A stretch of DNA of 64,000 bases from AP-15 sp963789025 (GTDB lineage Bacteria; Pseudomonadota; Alphaproteobacteria; ATCC43930; CGMCC-115725). Below, one piece after another: positions 24,649 to 31,861 of this stretch (position 1 is the stretch's first letter; every line of letters starts with the position of its first letter). Position numbers and translations under genes: made by a program. The stretch spans positions 1 through 64,000 of the forward strand of contig CAWBIT010000006.1 of NCBI GenBank assembly GCA_963789025.1, written 5' to 3'. The notes under the pieces were generated by a model. The model did not search any database, was not told the DNA's origin, and saw only the letters and a program-made list of their open reading frames with translations.

Positions 24649-25173
24649 ATGTGGATTTCCACGGCTTATGCCCAAGGAACAGGCATATTTGATCAGAACG
24701 CGCTCGTCCAGTTTCTGCCGCTGATCCTGATCTTCGTCGTCTTCTACTTTCTTCTGATTCGCCCACAGCAGCGCAAGGCCAAGGATCAGAAGACTATGCT
24801 CGACGCACTGCGGCGCGGCGATCGGGTCGTGACCGGGGGCGGGATCATCGGGACCGTAGCGCGGGTCGACAATCCGGAGGAAGTCGTCGTCGACATCGCC
24901 GAGAATGTGCGGGTTCGCGTGCTGCGCAGCACGATCACCACCGTCCTCGCCAAGCCTGACCCGGCCGCGGCCCGCGAGGCGGCCAAGCAAAAGCCGGAAG
25001 CCCGCGCGAAAGTAGGACCAGGGAGTGACGGGTTTCGGGACGAACCCGCGGCCAATCCTCGCCCATCCAGCCCCGGCGAGCTGGGGGCTCCTCCCTCTTC
25101 CGCATTGCGGGAGAGGGTGTTGAGCGCAGCGAGGCGGATGACGGGCTCCCTGGCACGGCCGCGTGAGAAATAA
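24649..25173 (+). CDS. yajC: Preprotein translocase subunit YajC with repeat-derived tail
   Basis: A small membrane partner of SecDF. Residues 1-105 are normal: MWISTAYAQGTGIFDQN, one helix FLPLILIFVVFYFLLIRP, then the Sm-like RRGDRVVTGGGIIGTVARV. The following 65 residues are unlike YajC and are encoded by DNA (about 25047-25145) resembling the intergenic ctcccgcnnngcgggag palindrome family, so a repeat seems to have extended the gene. The stop is three bases before secD. Confidence 0.92.
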   Translation: MWISTAYAQGTGIFDQNALVQFLPLILIFVVFYFLLIRPQQRKAKDQKTMLDALRRGDRVVTGGGIIGTVARVDNPEEVVVDIAENVRVRVLRSTITTVLAKPDPAAAREAAKQKPEARAKVGPGSDGFRDEPAANPRPSSPGELGAPPSSALRERVLSAARRMTGSLARPREK

Positions 25174-25176
25174 CGG

Positions 25177-26754
25177 ATGCTGTATTTCGAGAACTGGAAA
25201 ATCACGCTGATCTGCGCCGTGTGCGCGCTCGGCGTGCTGTTGTCGCTACCCAACCTTTTCAGTCCCGCGTTTCTCGCGCAAGTGCCGAATTGGCTACCGC
25301 ACAAGCAGGTGGCCCTCGGGCTCGATTTACGCGGCGGATCCTATCTGCTGCTCGAGGTCGATGTCGCCGCGGCGCAGCGCGAGCGTCTTAACTCGATCAC
25401 CGACAATGTGCGCAACGCGTTGCGCGACGCCAATATCGGATATACCGGGCTCAGCGTCGAAGGCGACGCGATCGTCTTCACGATCCGCGAGCCCGACCAG
25501 ATCGAAGCTGCGCGCCAAGCCTTGCGCAAGATCGATCCCGACCTGACGGTCGAGATTGCCCCCGACGGGTCGGGGACGATGCGCTTCAGCACGGCTGCAA
25601 CCGAGGCACGGCGCCGGCAGGCGGTTGATCAATCGATCGAGATCATCCGCCGGCGCATCGACGAGACCGGGACCAAGGAGCCGACGATCCAACGCGAGGG
25701 AGCGGACCGCATCCTCGTCCAGCTCCCGGGGGTGGACAATCCCGAGCATGTCAAGGCGCTGCTGGGCCGCACCGCCAAGCTGACGTTCCAGCTCGTCGAC
25801 ACCACCGTATCAGTGGAAGACGCACGCCGCGGCCGGCTGCCGCCCGGCGACGAAATCCTGCCCGCGGAGGAGGGCAGGGCAGGGCGCACTGGGCCCGCCG
25901 CCTATGTCGTGCGCAAGCGCGTGATGGTTGGCGGCGACACCCTGGTCGACGCGCAACCGACCTTCCAGAACAACGAGCCGGTGGTCGGCTTCCGCTTTGA
26001 TGCCGCCGGCGCGAAACGCTTTGGAGACGCCACGCGCGACAATGTCGGCAAGCCTTTCGCGATCGTGCTCGACAACAAGGTCATCAGCGCGCCGGTGATC
26101 CGCGAGCCTATCCTTGGCGGCAGCGGCATCATTTCCGGCAGCTTCACCGTCCAGTCGGCGAGCGACCTTGCGCTGTTGCTGCGGGCGGGCGCGCTGCCCG
26201 CGCCCATCACGATCCTCGAGGAGCGGACGGTCGGTCCCGATCTCGGCGCCGATTCAATTCATGCCGGAGCGGTCGCCAGCATCGTCGGGGTCACGCTGGT
26301 CGTCGTGTTCATGATCCTGTTCTACGGATTGTTCGGCGTCTTTGCCGATATCGCGTTGATCTTCAACCTGTGCCTGATGCTCGGCAGCCTCTCGCTGCTC
26401 GGCGCCACGTTGACATTGCCGGGTATCGCCGGCATCGCGCTGACCATGGGCATGGCGGTCGATGCGAATGTGCTGATCTACGAGCGCATCCGCGAAGAGG
26501 TCCGCGCCGGCCGCACCGTGCTGTCGGCGCTCGATGCCGGCTTCAAGCGCGCCTTCGGCACGATTCTCGACAGCCATGTGACGACCCTGGTCGCCGGTGC
26601 GCTGATGTTCTGGCTCGGCTCGGGTCCGGTCAAGGGGTTTGCCGTGACCCTCAGCATCGGCGTGCTGACCTCGCTGTTCTCGGCGATTTTGGTGACTCGC
26701 CTGTTGATCGTCACTTGGCTGCGCGAATGGAAACCGAGGGCCATCCCGATTTGA
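25177..26754 (+). CDS. secD: Protein translocase subunit SecD
   Basis: An inner-membrane proton-driven motor that pulls translocating proteins into the periplasm. The 525-residue protein has an N-terminal helix, the P1 domain (LGLDLRGGSYLLLEVD) and five C-terminal helices with the RND motif GIAGIALTMGMAVDANVLIYERIREE, whose Asp lies in the proton path. It is directly downstream of yajC and followed by secF after a repeat-filled gap. Confidence 0.96.
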   Translation: MLYFENWKITLICAVCALGVLLSLPNLFSPAFLAQVPNWLPHKQVALGLDLRGGSYLLLEVDVAAAQRERLNSITDNVRNALRDANIGYTGLSVEGDAIVFTIREPDQIEAARQALRKIDPDLTVEIAPDGSGTMRFSTAATEARRRQAVDQSIEIIRRRIDETGTKEPTIQREGADRILVQLPGVDNPEHVKALLGRTAKLTFQLVDTTVSVEDARRGRLPPGDEILPAEEGRAGRTGPAAYVVRKRVMVGGDTLVDAQPTFQNNEPVVGFRFDAAGAKRFGDATRDNVGKPFAIVLDNKVISAPVIREPILGGSGIISGSFTVQSASDLALLLRAGALPAPITILEERTVGPDLGADSIHAGAVASIVGVTLVVVFMILFYGLFGVFADIALIFNLCLMLGSLSLLGATLTLPGIAGIALTMGMAVDANVLIYERIREEVRAGRTVLSALDAGFKRAFGTILDSHVTTLVAGALMFWLGSGPVKGFAVTLSIGVLTSLFSAILVTRLLIVTWLREWKPRAIPI

Positions 26755-26922
26755 AGAACGAAGAAGAATGCAGCATGACCGTCATTCCGGGGCGCAGAAG
26801 CAGTCTGCGAGCCCGGAATCCAGGAACACAGGCCAGCGGAGATCTAAACGGAATGCCCGTGTTCATGGGTTCCGGGCCTGCCCTTCCGGCATCCCGGAAC
26901 GACGTGTCTTAGTGGGGCTTAG
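26755..26922. repeat. REP-like element between secD and secF
   Basis: 168 bp containing cattccggggcgcag, cgagcccggaatccagg and a mirrored gggttccgggcctg / catcccggaacgac. This is the inverted 'ccggaat' repeat style common in this class. No gene is present. Confidence 0.6.
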
Positions 26923-27870
26923 ATGAGACCGCTGATCGTCATCCGGCGCACGCCGAAAATCGACTTCATGGGCTGGCACAAGATCGGGTTTGCGCTCTCC
27001 GGGCTGCTGACAATCGGCTCGATCGTGCTGTTTCTGACTGTCGGGCTCAATTACGGTATCGACTTTATCGGCGGTACGCTGATCGAGGTTCGCTCCACTA
27101 CCGGGCCGGCAAACCTTGCCGATATGCGGCAAAAGCTCGATGCCCTCCATATCGGTGAACCTTCCCTACAAGGGTTTGGTCCCCCGACCGATGTGTTGAT
27201 CCGGCTGCCCCGTCAGCCGGGCGGCGATGCCGAGCAGGAGCGGGCCGTCCAGCTGGTGCGCCAGGCGCTCGGTTCCGGCGTCGAATACCGCCGCACCGAG
27301 GTCGTTGGCCCGAGTGTCGGCAGCGAGCTGATCCAGGCCGGGGTGATCGCGACTGTTCTCGCGCTCTTTGCGATCGCTCTCTACATCTGGTTCCGCTTCG
27401 AGTGGCAGTTCGGCGTCGGCGGGATGATCTCCACTCTGCACGACGTGATCACGACGGTCGGGCTGTTCGCGCTTTTCCAGCTCGAGTTTAACCTGACCAC
27501 GCTAGCGGCGATCCTGACCATTGCCGGCTATTCGGTGAACGACACGGTGGTGATCTACGACCGGATCCGCGAGTCGTTGCGCAAATATCCGAGGATGCCG
27601 TTCCGCGACCTGATCAACCTGGCGCTCAACGAAACATTGTCGCGGACGATCCTGACCGTCAGCACGGTCGCGCTCGCGGTGCTGTCGTTATTGTTCCTTG
27701 GCGGCGAAGTGCTGAGAGGCTTCAGCATCGCAATGCTGTGGGGTGTCGTAATCGGCACCTATTCGTCGCTCTTCATTGCGGCGCCGATCCTCTATTATGT
27801 CCGGCCGAACCGCGCCGCGATCGCCCGGTCGAGCGAAGCAGTGCCAGCCCGCGCTCCGGGGACGCGCTGA
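26923..27870 (+). CDS. secF: Protein translocase subunit SecF
   Basis: Partner of SecD. The 315-residue protein has the N-terminal helix, VGLNYGIDFIGGTLIEVRS, the periplasmic loop and the RND motif AAILTIAGYSVNDTVVIYDRIRE with the conserved Asp. The five C-terminal helices are intact. Downstream is the Mth938-domain gene, typical for alphaproteobacteria. Confidence 0.96.
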   Translation: MRPLIVIRRTPKIDFMGWHKIGFALSGLLTIGSIVLFLTVGLNYGIDFIGGTLIEVRSTTGPANLADMRQKLDALHIGEPSLQGFGPPTDVLIRLPRQPGGDAEQERAVQLVRQALGSGVEYRRTEVVGPSVGSELIQAGVIATVLALFAIALYIWFRFEWQFGVGGMISTLHDVITTVGLFALFQLEFNLTTLAAILTIAGYSVNDTVVIYDRIRESLRKYPRMPFRDLINLALNETLSRTILTVSTVALAVLSLLFLGGEVLRGFSIAMLWGVVIGTYSSLFIAAPILYYVRPNRAAIARSSEAVPARAPGTR

Positions 27871-27888
27871 GCCGTAGCGGCCGCGGCG

Positions 27889-28263
27889 ATGGATCTCACC
27901 CCCGTGGCCGGGGCCGGCCGTCAGATCATCGAGCGCTACGCAGCGAGCGGCTTTCGGGTGAGCGGGGTGATCTATCACGGCCCGATCCTGGTTTTTCCCG
28001 ACCTCACTGTGGTGTGGGGCGCGGCAAGCGCTCCCGATGTGACGTGGGAGACCCTGGCTCCGGTGATCGAGCATGGTGGCGTGGAGATCCTGTTGCTCGG
28101 TCTCGGACGCACGACGAGCGCGGTGCCGGCGGCGTTGCGCGCCGCGCTCCGCGCCGCCCGGATCGCGCTCGAACCGATGGACACGGGCGCGGCATGCCGT
28201 ACCTACAACGTCCTCGTCGCCGAGGATCGCCGGGTCGCCGCAGCCCTGATACCGCCAGCGTAG
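27889..28263 (+). CDS. Mth938-like domain protein
   Basis: A 124-residue protein of the DUF498/Mth938 family, homologous to the mitochondrial complex I assembly factor NDUFAF3. Typical features are YHGPILVFPDLTVVWG and the central EILLLGLGRT, with AACRTYNVLVAEDRRVAAAL at the C-terminus. In this class it often precedes a phytoene-synthase-like gene (an NDUFAF6 homologue), here found further on at 30179. A role in respiratory complex assembly is an inference. Confidence 0.85.
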   Translation: MDLTPVAGAGRQIIERYAASGFRVSGVIYHGPILVFPDLTVVWGAASAPDVTWETLAPVIEHGGVEILLLGLGRTTSAVPAALRAALRAARIALEPMDTGAACRTYNVLVAEDRRVAAALIPPA

Positions 28264-28373
28264 AATCCGCTCAAACTGTAGCTGACTACCCCGTGCGGTG
28301 AGCAATCATGACGCTTCCGGGAATTGCTGACCGTGTGCCGACGTTGTCAGTGCAGACTTTTGAGGAGTTGACG

Positions 28374-28664
28374 ATGGCCTTTAGCTCACGCTTCTTGGGT
28401 ACCGCGGCGCTTGTCGCGGCTCTGGCGATGGCCCCGGCCGTTCATGCTGAACGTTGGCACGGGGGTTATCATCACCACGGTGGAGGTGGCGCGGCCGGGG
28501 CGGCGATAATCGGCGGTCTCGTCGGTCTCGGCCTCGGTGCCGCGATCGCTTCGAACGGCGGTTATTACGGCGCGCCGGGCTACTACGCTCCACCCTATAG
28601 CTATTACGGGCCGCCTTCCGGCTATTACACGCCCGCGCCGCCGCCGGTCTACTACGGGTATTGA
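28374..28664 (+). CDS. Gly/Tyr-rich small secreted protein
   Basis: A 96-residue protein with a cleavable signal peptide (FLGTAALVAALAMAPAVHA), a His/Gly-rich segment (HGGYHHHGGGG), a glycine-zipper-like hydrophobic stretch (GAAIIGGLVGLGLGAAIA) and a Tyr/Pro-rich tail. GAGGAG precedes the ATG at 28374. Its function is unknown; metal binding by the histidines or an envelope role is conjecture. Confidence 0.7.
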   Translation: MAFSSRFLGTAALVAALAMAPAVHAERWHGGYHHHGGGGAAGAAIIGGLVGLGLGAAIASNGGYYGAPGYYAPPYSYYGPPSGYYTPAPPPVYYGY

Positions 28665-28702
28665 GCGCCACGACCCTTGAACCTCATTTCTGGAGGAGTC
28701 GA

Positions 28703-29224
28703 ATGAGATTGATCCCGTTGCGCGGCGCCGCATCCATCGCGGTTGCCGCGCTGCTGTGCGCACCCGCCGCCATGGCCCAACCGCAATCCGCGGCGGTGCA
28801 AGGGGCCACCCCATCGCCGCCTGCCGCCGAGGCCTCGCCGATGGCCGGCCACCCCGTGGCCGGCAAAAATGCGGAAGAGCGGGTCGAAGGCCGCATCAAA
28901 GAGCTGCATGCGCAGCTGCATATCACCCCGGCCGAAGAGCCGCAGTGGAACGAATTCGCTCAGGTCATGCGCGAGAACGCCCGCGATATGGACCAGGCAT
29001 TCATGCAGCGCGCGCAGCAGTTCCCGACGATGAACGCCGTGCAGAACATGCAATCATATGAGCAAATCTCGGAGCAGCACGCGCAGCTGGTGCAGAAGCT
29101 GGTTCCGGCGTTCCAGAAGCTGTACGACGCAATGCCTGACCAGCAGAAGCGGCTGGCCGATCAGGTGTTCCGAGCCAACGCCGAAAAACACATGCAGCGA
29201 ACTGCGCAATCGCATCGCGGGTAA
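28703..29224 (+). CDS. Spy/CpxP-family (LTxxQ) periplasmic protein
   Basis: A 173-residue protein with an N-terminal signal peptide (AVAALLCAPAAMAQ) and an all-helical region with two degenerate LTxxQ-like motifs (LHITPAEEPQWNEF and MPDQQKRLADQVF). Family members are periplasmic chaperones or stress proteins. GGAGG-like sequence lies before the ATG at 28703. It probably forms a unit with the Gly/Tyr-rich gene upstream. Confidence 0.8.
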   Translation: MRLIPLRGAASIAVAALLCAPAAMAQPQSAAVQGATPSPPAAEASPMAGHPVAGKNAEERVEGRIKELHAQLHITPAEEPQWNEFAQVMRENARDMDQAFMQRAQQFPTMNAVQNMQSYEQISEQHAQLVQKLVPAFQKLYDAMPDQQKRLADQVFRANAEKHMQRTAQSHRG

Positions 29225-29279
29225 GCGTCGATAGGCATATTTCTGCTGGGTCCGCTGAAAGTGAGCGAGCCCGGTGATC

Positions 29280-29513
29280 ATGCCAGACGACGCAGATGCT
29301 CTTCTCGTTTCGCCTGGCATCGGCCACAATCGTGGGCCTCCGCTTGATCCGGGAGCCGATTGGCGGAGGTTCTGCTGGAAGAAGGCTCATGGGCGCGCCT
29401 GGAAGACGCCGCCGCGCGAGATCGCACTGGCCCGCTTGGCGCGCGCCAAGACGCTTGACATGACCTATCGGGAATATACCGCGATACTGCTCGACAAAGG
29501 TGTGCACCTGTGA
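29280..29513 (+). CDS. Small conserved hypothetical protein (GHNRGPPL motif)
   Basis: A 77-residue basic protein with the segment SPGIGHNRGPPLDPG, which I recognise as recurrent in small alphaproteobacterial hypotheticals, followed by a helical, Arg-rich C-terminus. It has no signal peptide or membrane segment. It ends just before a strong terminator. Function unknown. Confidence 0.6.
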   Translation: MPDDADALLVSPGIGHNRGPPLDPGADWRRFCWKKAHGRAWKTPPREIALARLARAKTLDMTYREYTAILLDKGVHL

Positions 29514-29545
29514 AAAGCCCCGCGGAAGCGGGGCTTTCCTTTATG
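29514..29545. terminator. Bidirectional intrinsic terminator
   Basis: Perfect stem AAAGCCCCGC (29514-29523), loop GGAA, GCGGGGCTTT (29528-29537), with a T-rich tail on one side and an A-run on the other. It lies between the convergent 29280 gene and sodB and can end both transcripts. Confidence 0.9.
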
Positions 29546-29556
29546 CCAGCTGGTTG

Positions 29557-30159
29557 CTAGTGGGCTTTCGCGAGATTCTGGCCGACAAAGTCCCAGTTGA
29601 TCAGATGGTCGAGGAATGTCTGGACGAAATCCGGCCGCCGGTTCTGGTAATCGAGATAATAGGCGTGCTCCCAAACGTCGCAGGTCAAGAGCGCCGTCTG
29701 GCCTTCAGCCAGCGGGTTGACCGCGTTTGGCGTCGCGACGATTTTGACCTGCCCGCCATGCGCGGCGAGCCAAGCCCAACCGCTGCCAAATTGGCCGACG
29801 GCGGCAGCCTTGAATTGCTCCTTGAACTTGTCCAAGCTGCCGCAGCCGCGCTCGATCGCCTGTGCGACCTGACCGCTCGGCGTGCCACCGCCATCCGGCT
29901 TCATGCAATTCCAGAAGAAGGTGTGATTCCACACCTGCGCAGCGTTGTTGAAGATACCTGTTTTCGAAGAGTCTTTGTAGGTGGCCTTGATGATCTCCTC
30001 GAGCGATTGGTTCTCCATCGGAGAGCCCTTGACGAGGTTGTTCAGGTTGGTGACGTAAGCTTGATGATGCTTGCCGTGGTGAAAATCGAGCGTATGTGCC
30101 GAAGTGTGCGGCTCGAGCGCGTTTTTCGCGTAGGGCAGGGGCGGCAGTTCGAAAGCCAT
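29557..30159 (-). CDS. sodB: Superoxide dismutase [Fe]
   Basis: Dismutates superoxide in the cytoplasm. The 200-residue protein begins MAFELPPLPYAKNALEPH. Ligands are in HHGKHHQAYV, QVWNHTFFW and DVWEHAYYLDYQNRRPD. The Gln in AAQVWNHTFFW and the segment AVGQFGSGWAWL favour the iron form. The start codon overlaps the start of the divergent frame, so the sodB promoter must lie within the neighbouring gene's 5' region. Confidence 0.93.
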   Translation of the reverse strand: MAFELPPLPYAKNALEPHTSAHTLDFHHGKHHQAYVTNLNNLVKGSPMENQSLEEIIKATYKDSSKTGIFNNAAQVWNHTFFWNCMKPDGGGTPSGQVAQAIERGCGSLDKFKEQFKAAAVGQFGSGWAWLAAHGGQVKIVATPNAVNPLAEGQTALLTCDVWEHAYYLDYQNRRPDFVQTFLDHLINWDFVGQNLAKAH

Positions 30160-30178
30160 GGCGACCATCCCGCGTTTT

Positions 30179-31072
30179 GTGAAAGAGGTCAGTCGAAAAA
30201 CACCGGTTCCGGAGCGACGTTCCGTTCAGGCGGATCGCCTGTCGCCGGTCGCGGCGTTGGTGCGGCGCCACGACCGCGACCGGTATCAAACGACGCTGTT
30301 TGCCCCGGCCGCGCGTCGCGAGGCGCTGTTCGCGCTTTACGCCTTCAACTACGAGATTGCAAGAGTGCGCGAGAGCGTCACCGAGCCGATGCTCGGCCAG
30401 ATTCGGCTGCAATGGTGGCGCGAAAATATCGCCGCCGCCTTTGACGGCGGTCCGGTCCGCCATCACCCGGTCGCCGAAGCTCTTACCGGCGCGATCCGCG
30501 AGCGCACGCTCACCCGGGCGCATTTCGATCGGCTGATCGAGGCGCGCGAGGCCGACCTCGATGATCAGCCGCCGCCGAGCCTCGCCGCGCTCGGGGAATA
30601 TGCCGAGGCGAGCTCGGGGCGGCTCGTCCGCCTCGCCCTGGAAATGCTCGGGGTGCACGACTCGGGCGCAGGTGAGGCCGGGCTGCATGTCGGGATCGCC
30701 TATTCCCTGGCTGGTTTGTTGCGCGCGATGCCGTTTCATGCACGCGCGGGCCGGCAGTTCATCCCGGCCGATATTGCGGCCCGAAGCGGGCTGAGCGAAC
30801 AGGATTATCGGGCGCGGCGCAGCACCCCGGCGTTGCGCTCGGCCACCGCCGAACTCGCCGCGGCAGCCTCCGGGCACCTCGGCTTGGCCCGTGCCCATCG
30901 CGCGAAGATCCCGCGCTCGGCGCTTCCCGCTTTGCTGCCTGCCGTTGTCGCACAACGCTCGCTGCTCCGACTGAAGCAGGCCGCGTACGACCCGTTCGAC
31001 CCGGCCGTGGCGGTCCCGGATCCTCTGCAAAGCTGGCGACTTGCCGCCGCGGCACTCTTATATCGGTTCTGA
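30179..31072 (+). CDS. Squalene/phytoene synthase-family protein (NDUFAF6-like)
   Basis: A 297-residue member of the trans-isoprenyl synthase family. It has ALYAFNYEIARVRESVTEP and EADLDDQP in the positions of the Asp-rich motifs, but these are weaker than in true carotenoid synthases. The linkage with an Mth938 gene suggests the NDUFAF6-like branch, implicated in respiratory complex I assembly. I choose the GTG at 30179 because an ATG at 30158 would overlap the sodB start codon; either is possible. Confidence 0.75.
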   Translation: MKEVSRKTPVPERRSVQADRLSPVAALVRRHDRDRYQTTLFAPAARREALFALYAFNYEIARVRESVTEPMLGQIRLQWWRENIAAAFDGGPVRHHPVAEALTGAIRERTLTRAHFDRLIEAREADLDDQPPPSLAALGEYAEASSGRLVRLALEMLGVHDSGAGEAGLHVGIAYSLAGLLRAMPFHARAGRQFIPADIAARSGLSEQDYRARRSTPALRSATAELAAAASGHLGLARAHRAKIPRSALPALLPAVVAQRSLLRLKQAAYDPFDPAVAVPDPLQSWRLAAAALLYRF

Positions 31073-31081
31073 TGCCGGCCT

Positions 31082-31861
31082 CTACCGGCCCTGGAAATCA
31101 GGGAGACGGCGGTCGGCCATGGCCTTGATGCCTTCCTTGAAATCCTCGGTGCGGCGCAGCCAGTCCTGCTCGACGAGCTCGCGCTCGGTGGCAGCCTCGA
31201 TCGCGTCGCACAATCCGCGCCGTACGGTCTCGCGCGTCGACATGACGGCCAGCGGCGCCGATTGCGCGATCTCCAGCGCCAATGCTTGGGCCGCGCTGCG
31301 CACTTCCGCTAGCGGCGCCAGCACTTCGGCAAGGCCGATACGCACCGCTTCGTCACCGGGGATGCGCCGCCCGGTATAAAACATCAGCGCCGCCTGCTGC
31401 GCGCCGACCAGCCGCGGCAGAGTCGCCGTCAGGCCAAAGCCCGGGTGAAACCCCAGCCGGTTGAAATTGGCGCTGAACCGCGCCTCCCGACAGGTGACGC
31501 GAAAATCGGCGACGAGCGCGAGACCCAGACCTCCCCCGACCGCGGCGCCGTGCACCGCGGCGATGACCGGCTTGCGCGTGCGGAAGAGGCGGATTGCTTC
31601 CTTGTACAAATGCCGGCCGGCGCCGCTGCGGCTGCCCTCCGCTGCCGTACCGGTCTCCATGCGTTTCGAGAAGTCGGCGCCAGCGCAGAACGAGCGGCCC
31701 TCGGCCGCGAGCACGATCGCCCGGCAACGAGGGTCGGCGTCGAGGCGCTCGAAGGCCTCGCCGATCTCGGCAATCAAGTCGCTGTCAAAGAAATTGTGCG
31801 GCGGCCGGCGCATCTCGACCGTCGCGACGTAGCCGTCTTGGCTGACATGGGTGTCGCTCAT
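31082..31861 (-). CDS. Enoyl-CoA hydratase/isomerase family protein
   Basis: A crotonase-fold protein of 259 residues. Oxyanion-hole segments are SFCAGADFSKRM and VHGAAVGGGLGLALVADFRV, and the position of the first catalytic Glu is occupied by Gly/Leu-type residues as in many divergent members. Its start overlaps the stop of the acyl-CoA synthetase by four bases, so it is the last gene of a minus-strand CoA-ester operon (36400 to 31082). Confidence 0.87.
   Translation of the reverse strand: MSDTHVSQDGYVATVEMRRPPHNFFDSDLIAEIGEAFERLDADPRCRAIVLAAEGRSFCAGADFSKRMETGTAAEGSRSGAGRHLYKEAIRLFRTRKPVIAAVHGAAVGGGLGLALVADFRVTCREARFSANFNRLGFHPGFGLTATLPRLVGAQQAALMFYTGRRIPGDEAVRIGLAEVLAPLAEVRSAAQALALEIAQSAPLAVMSTRETVRRGLCDAIEAATERELVEQDWLRRTEDFKEGIKAMADRRLPDFQGR

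Noticed and set aside
29705..31030. 441-codon minus-strand frame over sodB and the phytoene-synthase-like gene
   Set aside because: A shadow of the plus-strand gene and an out-of-frame read of sodB.
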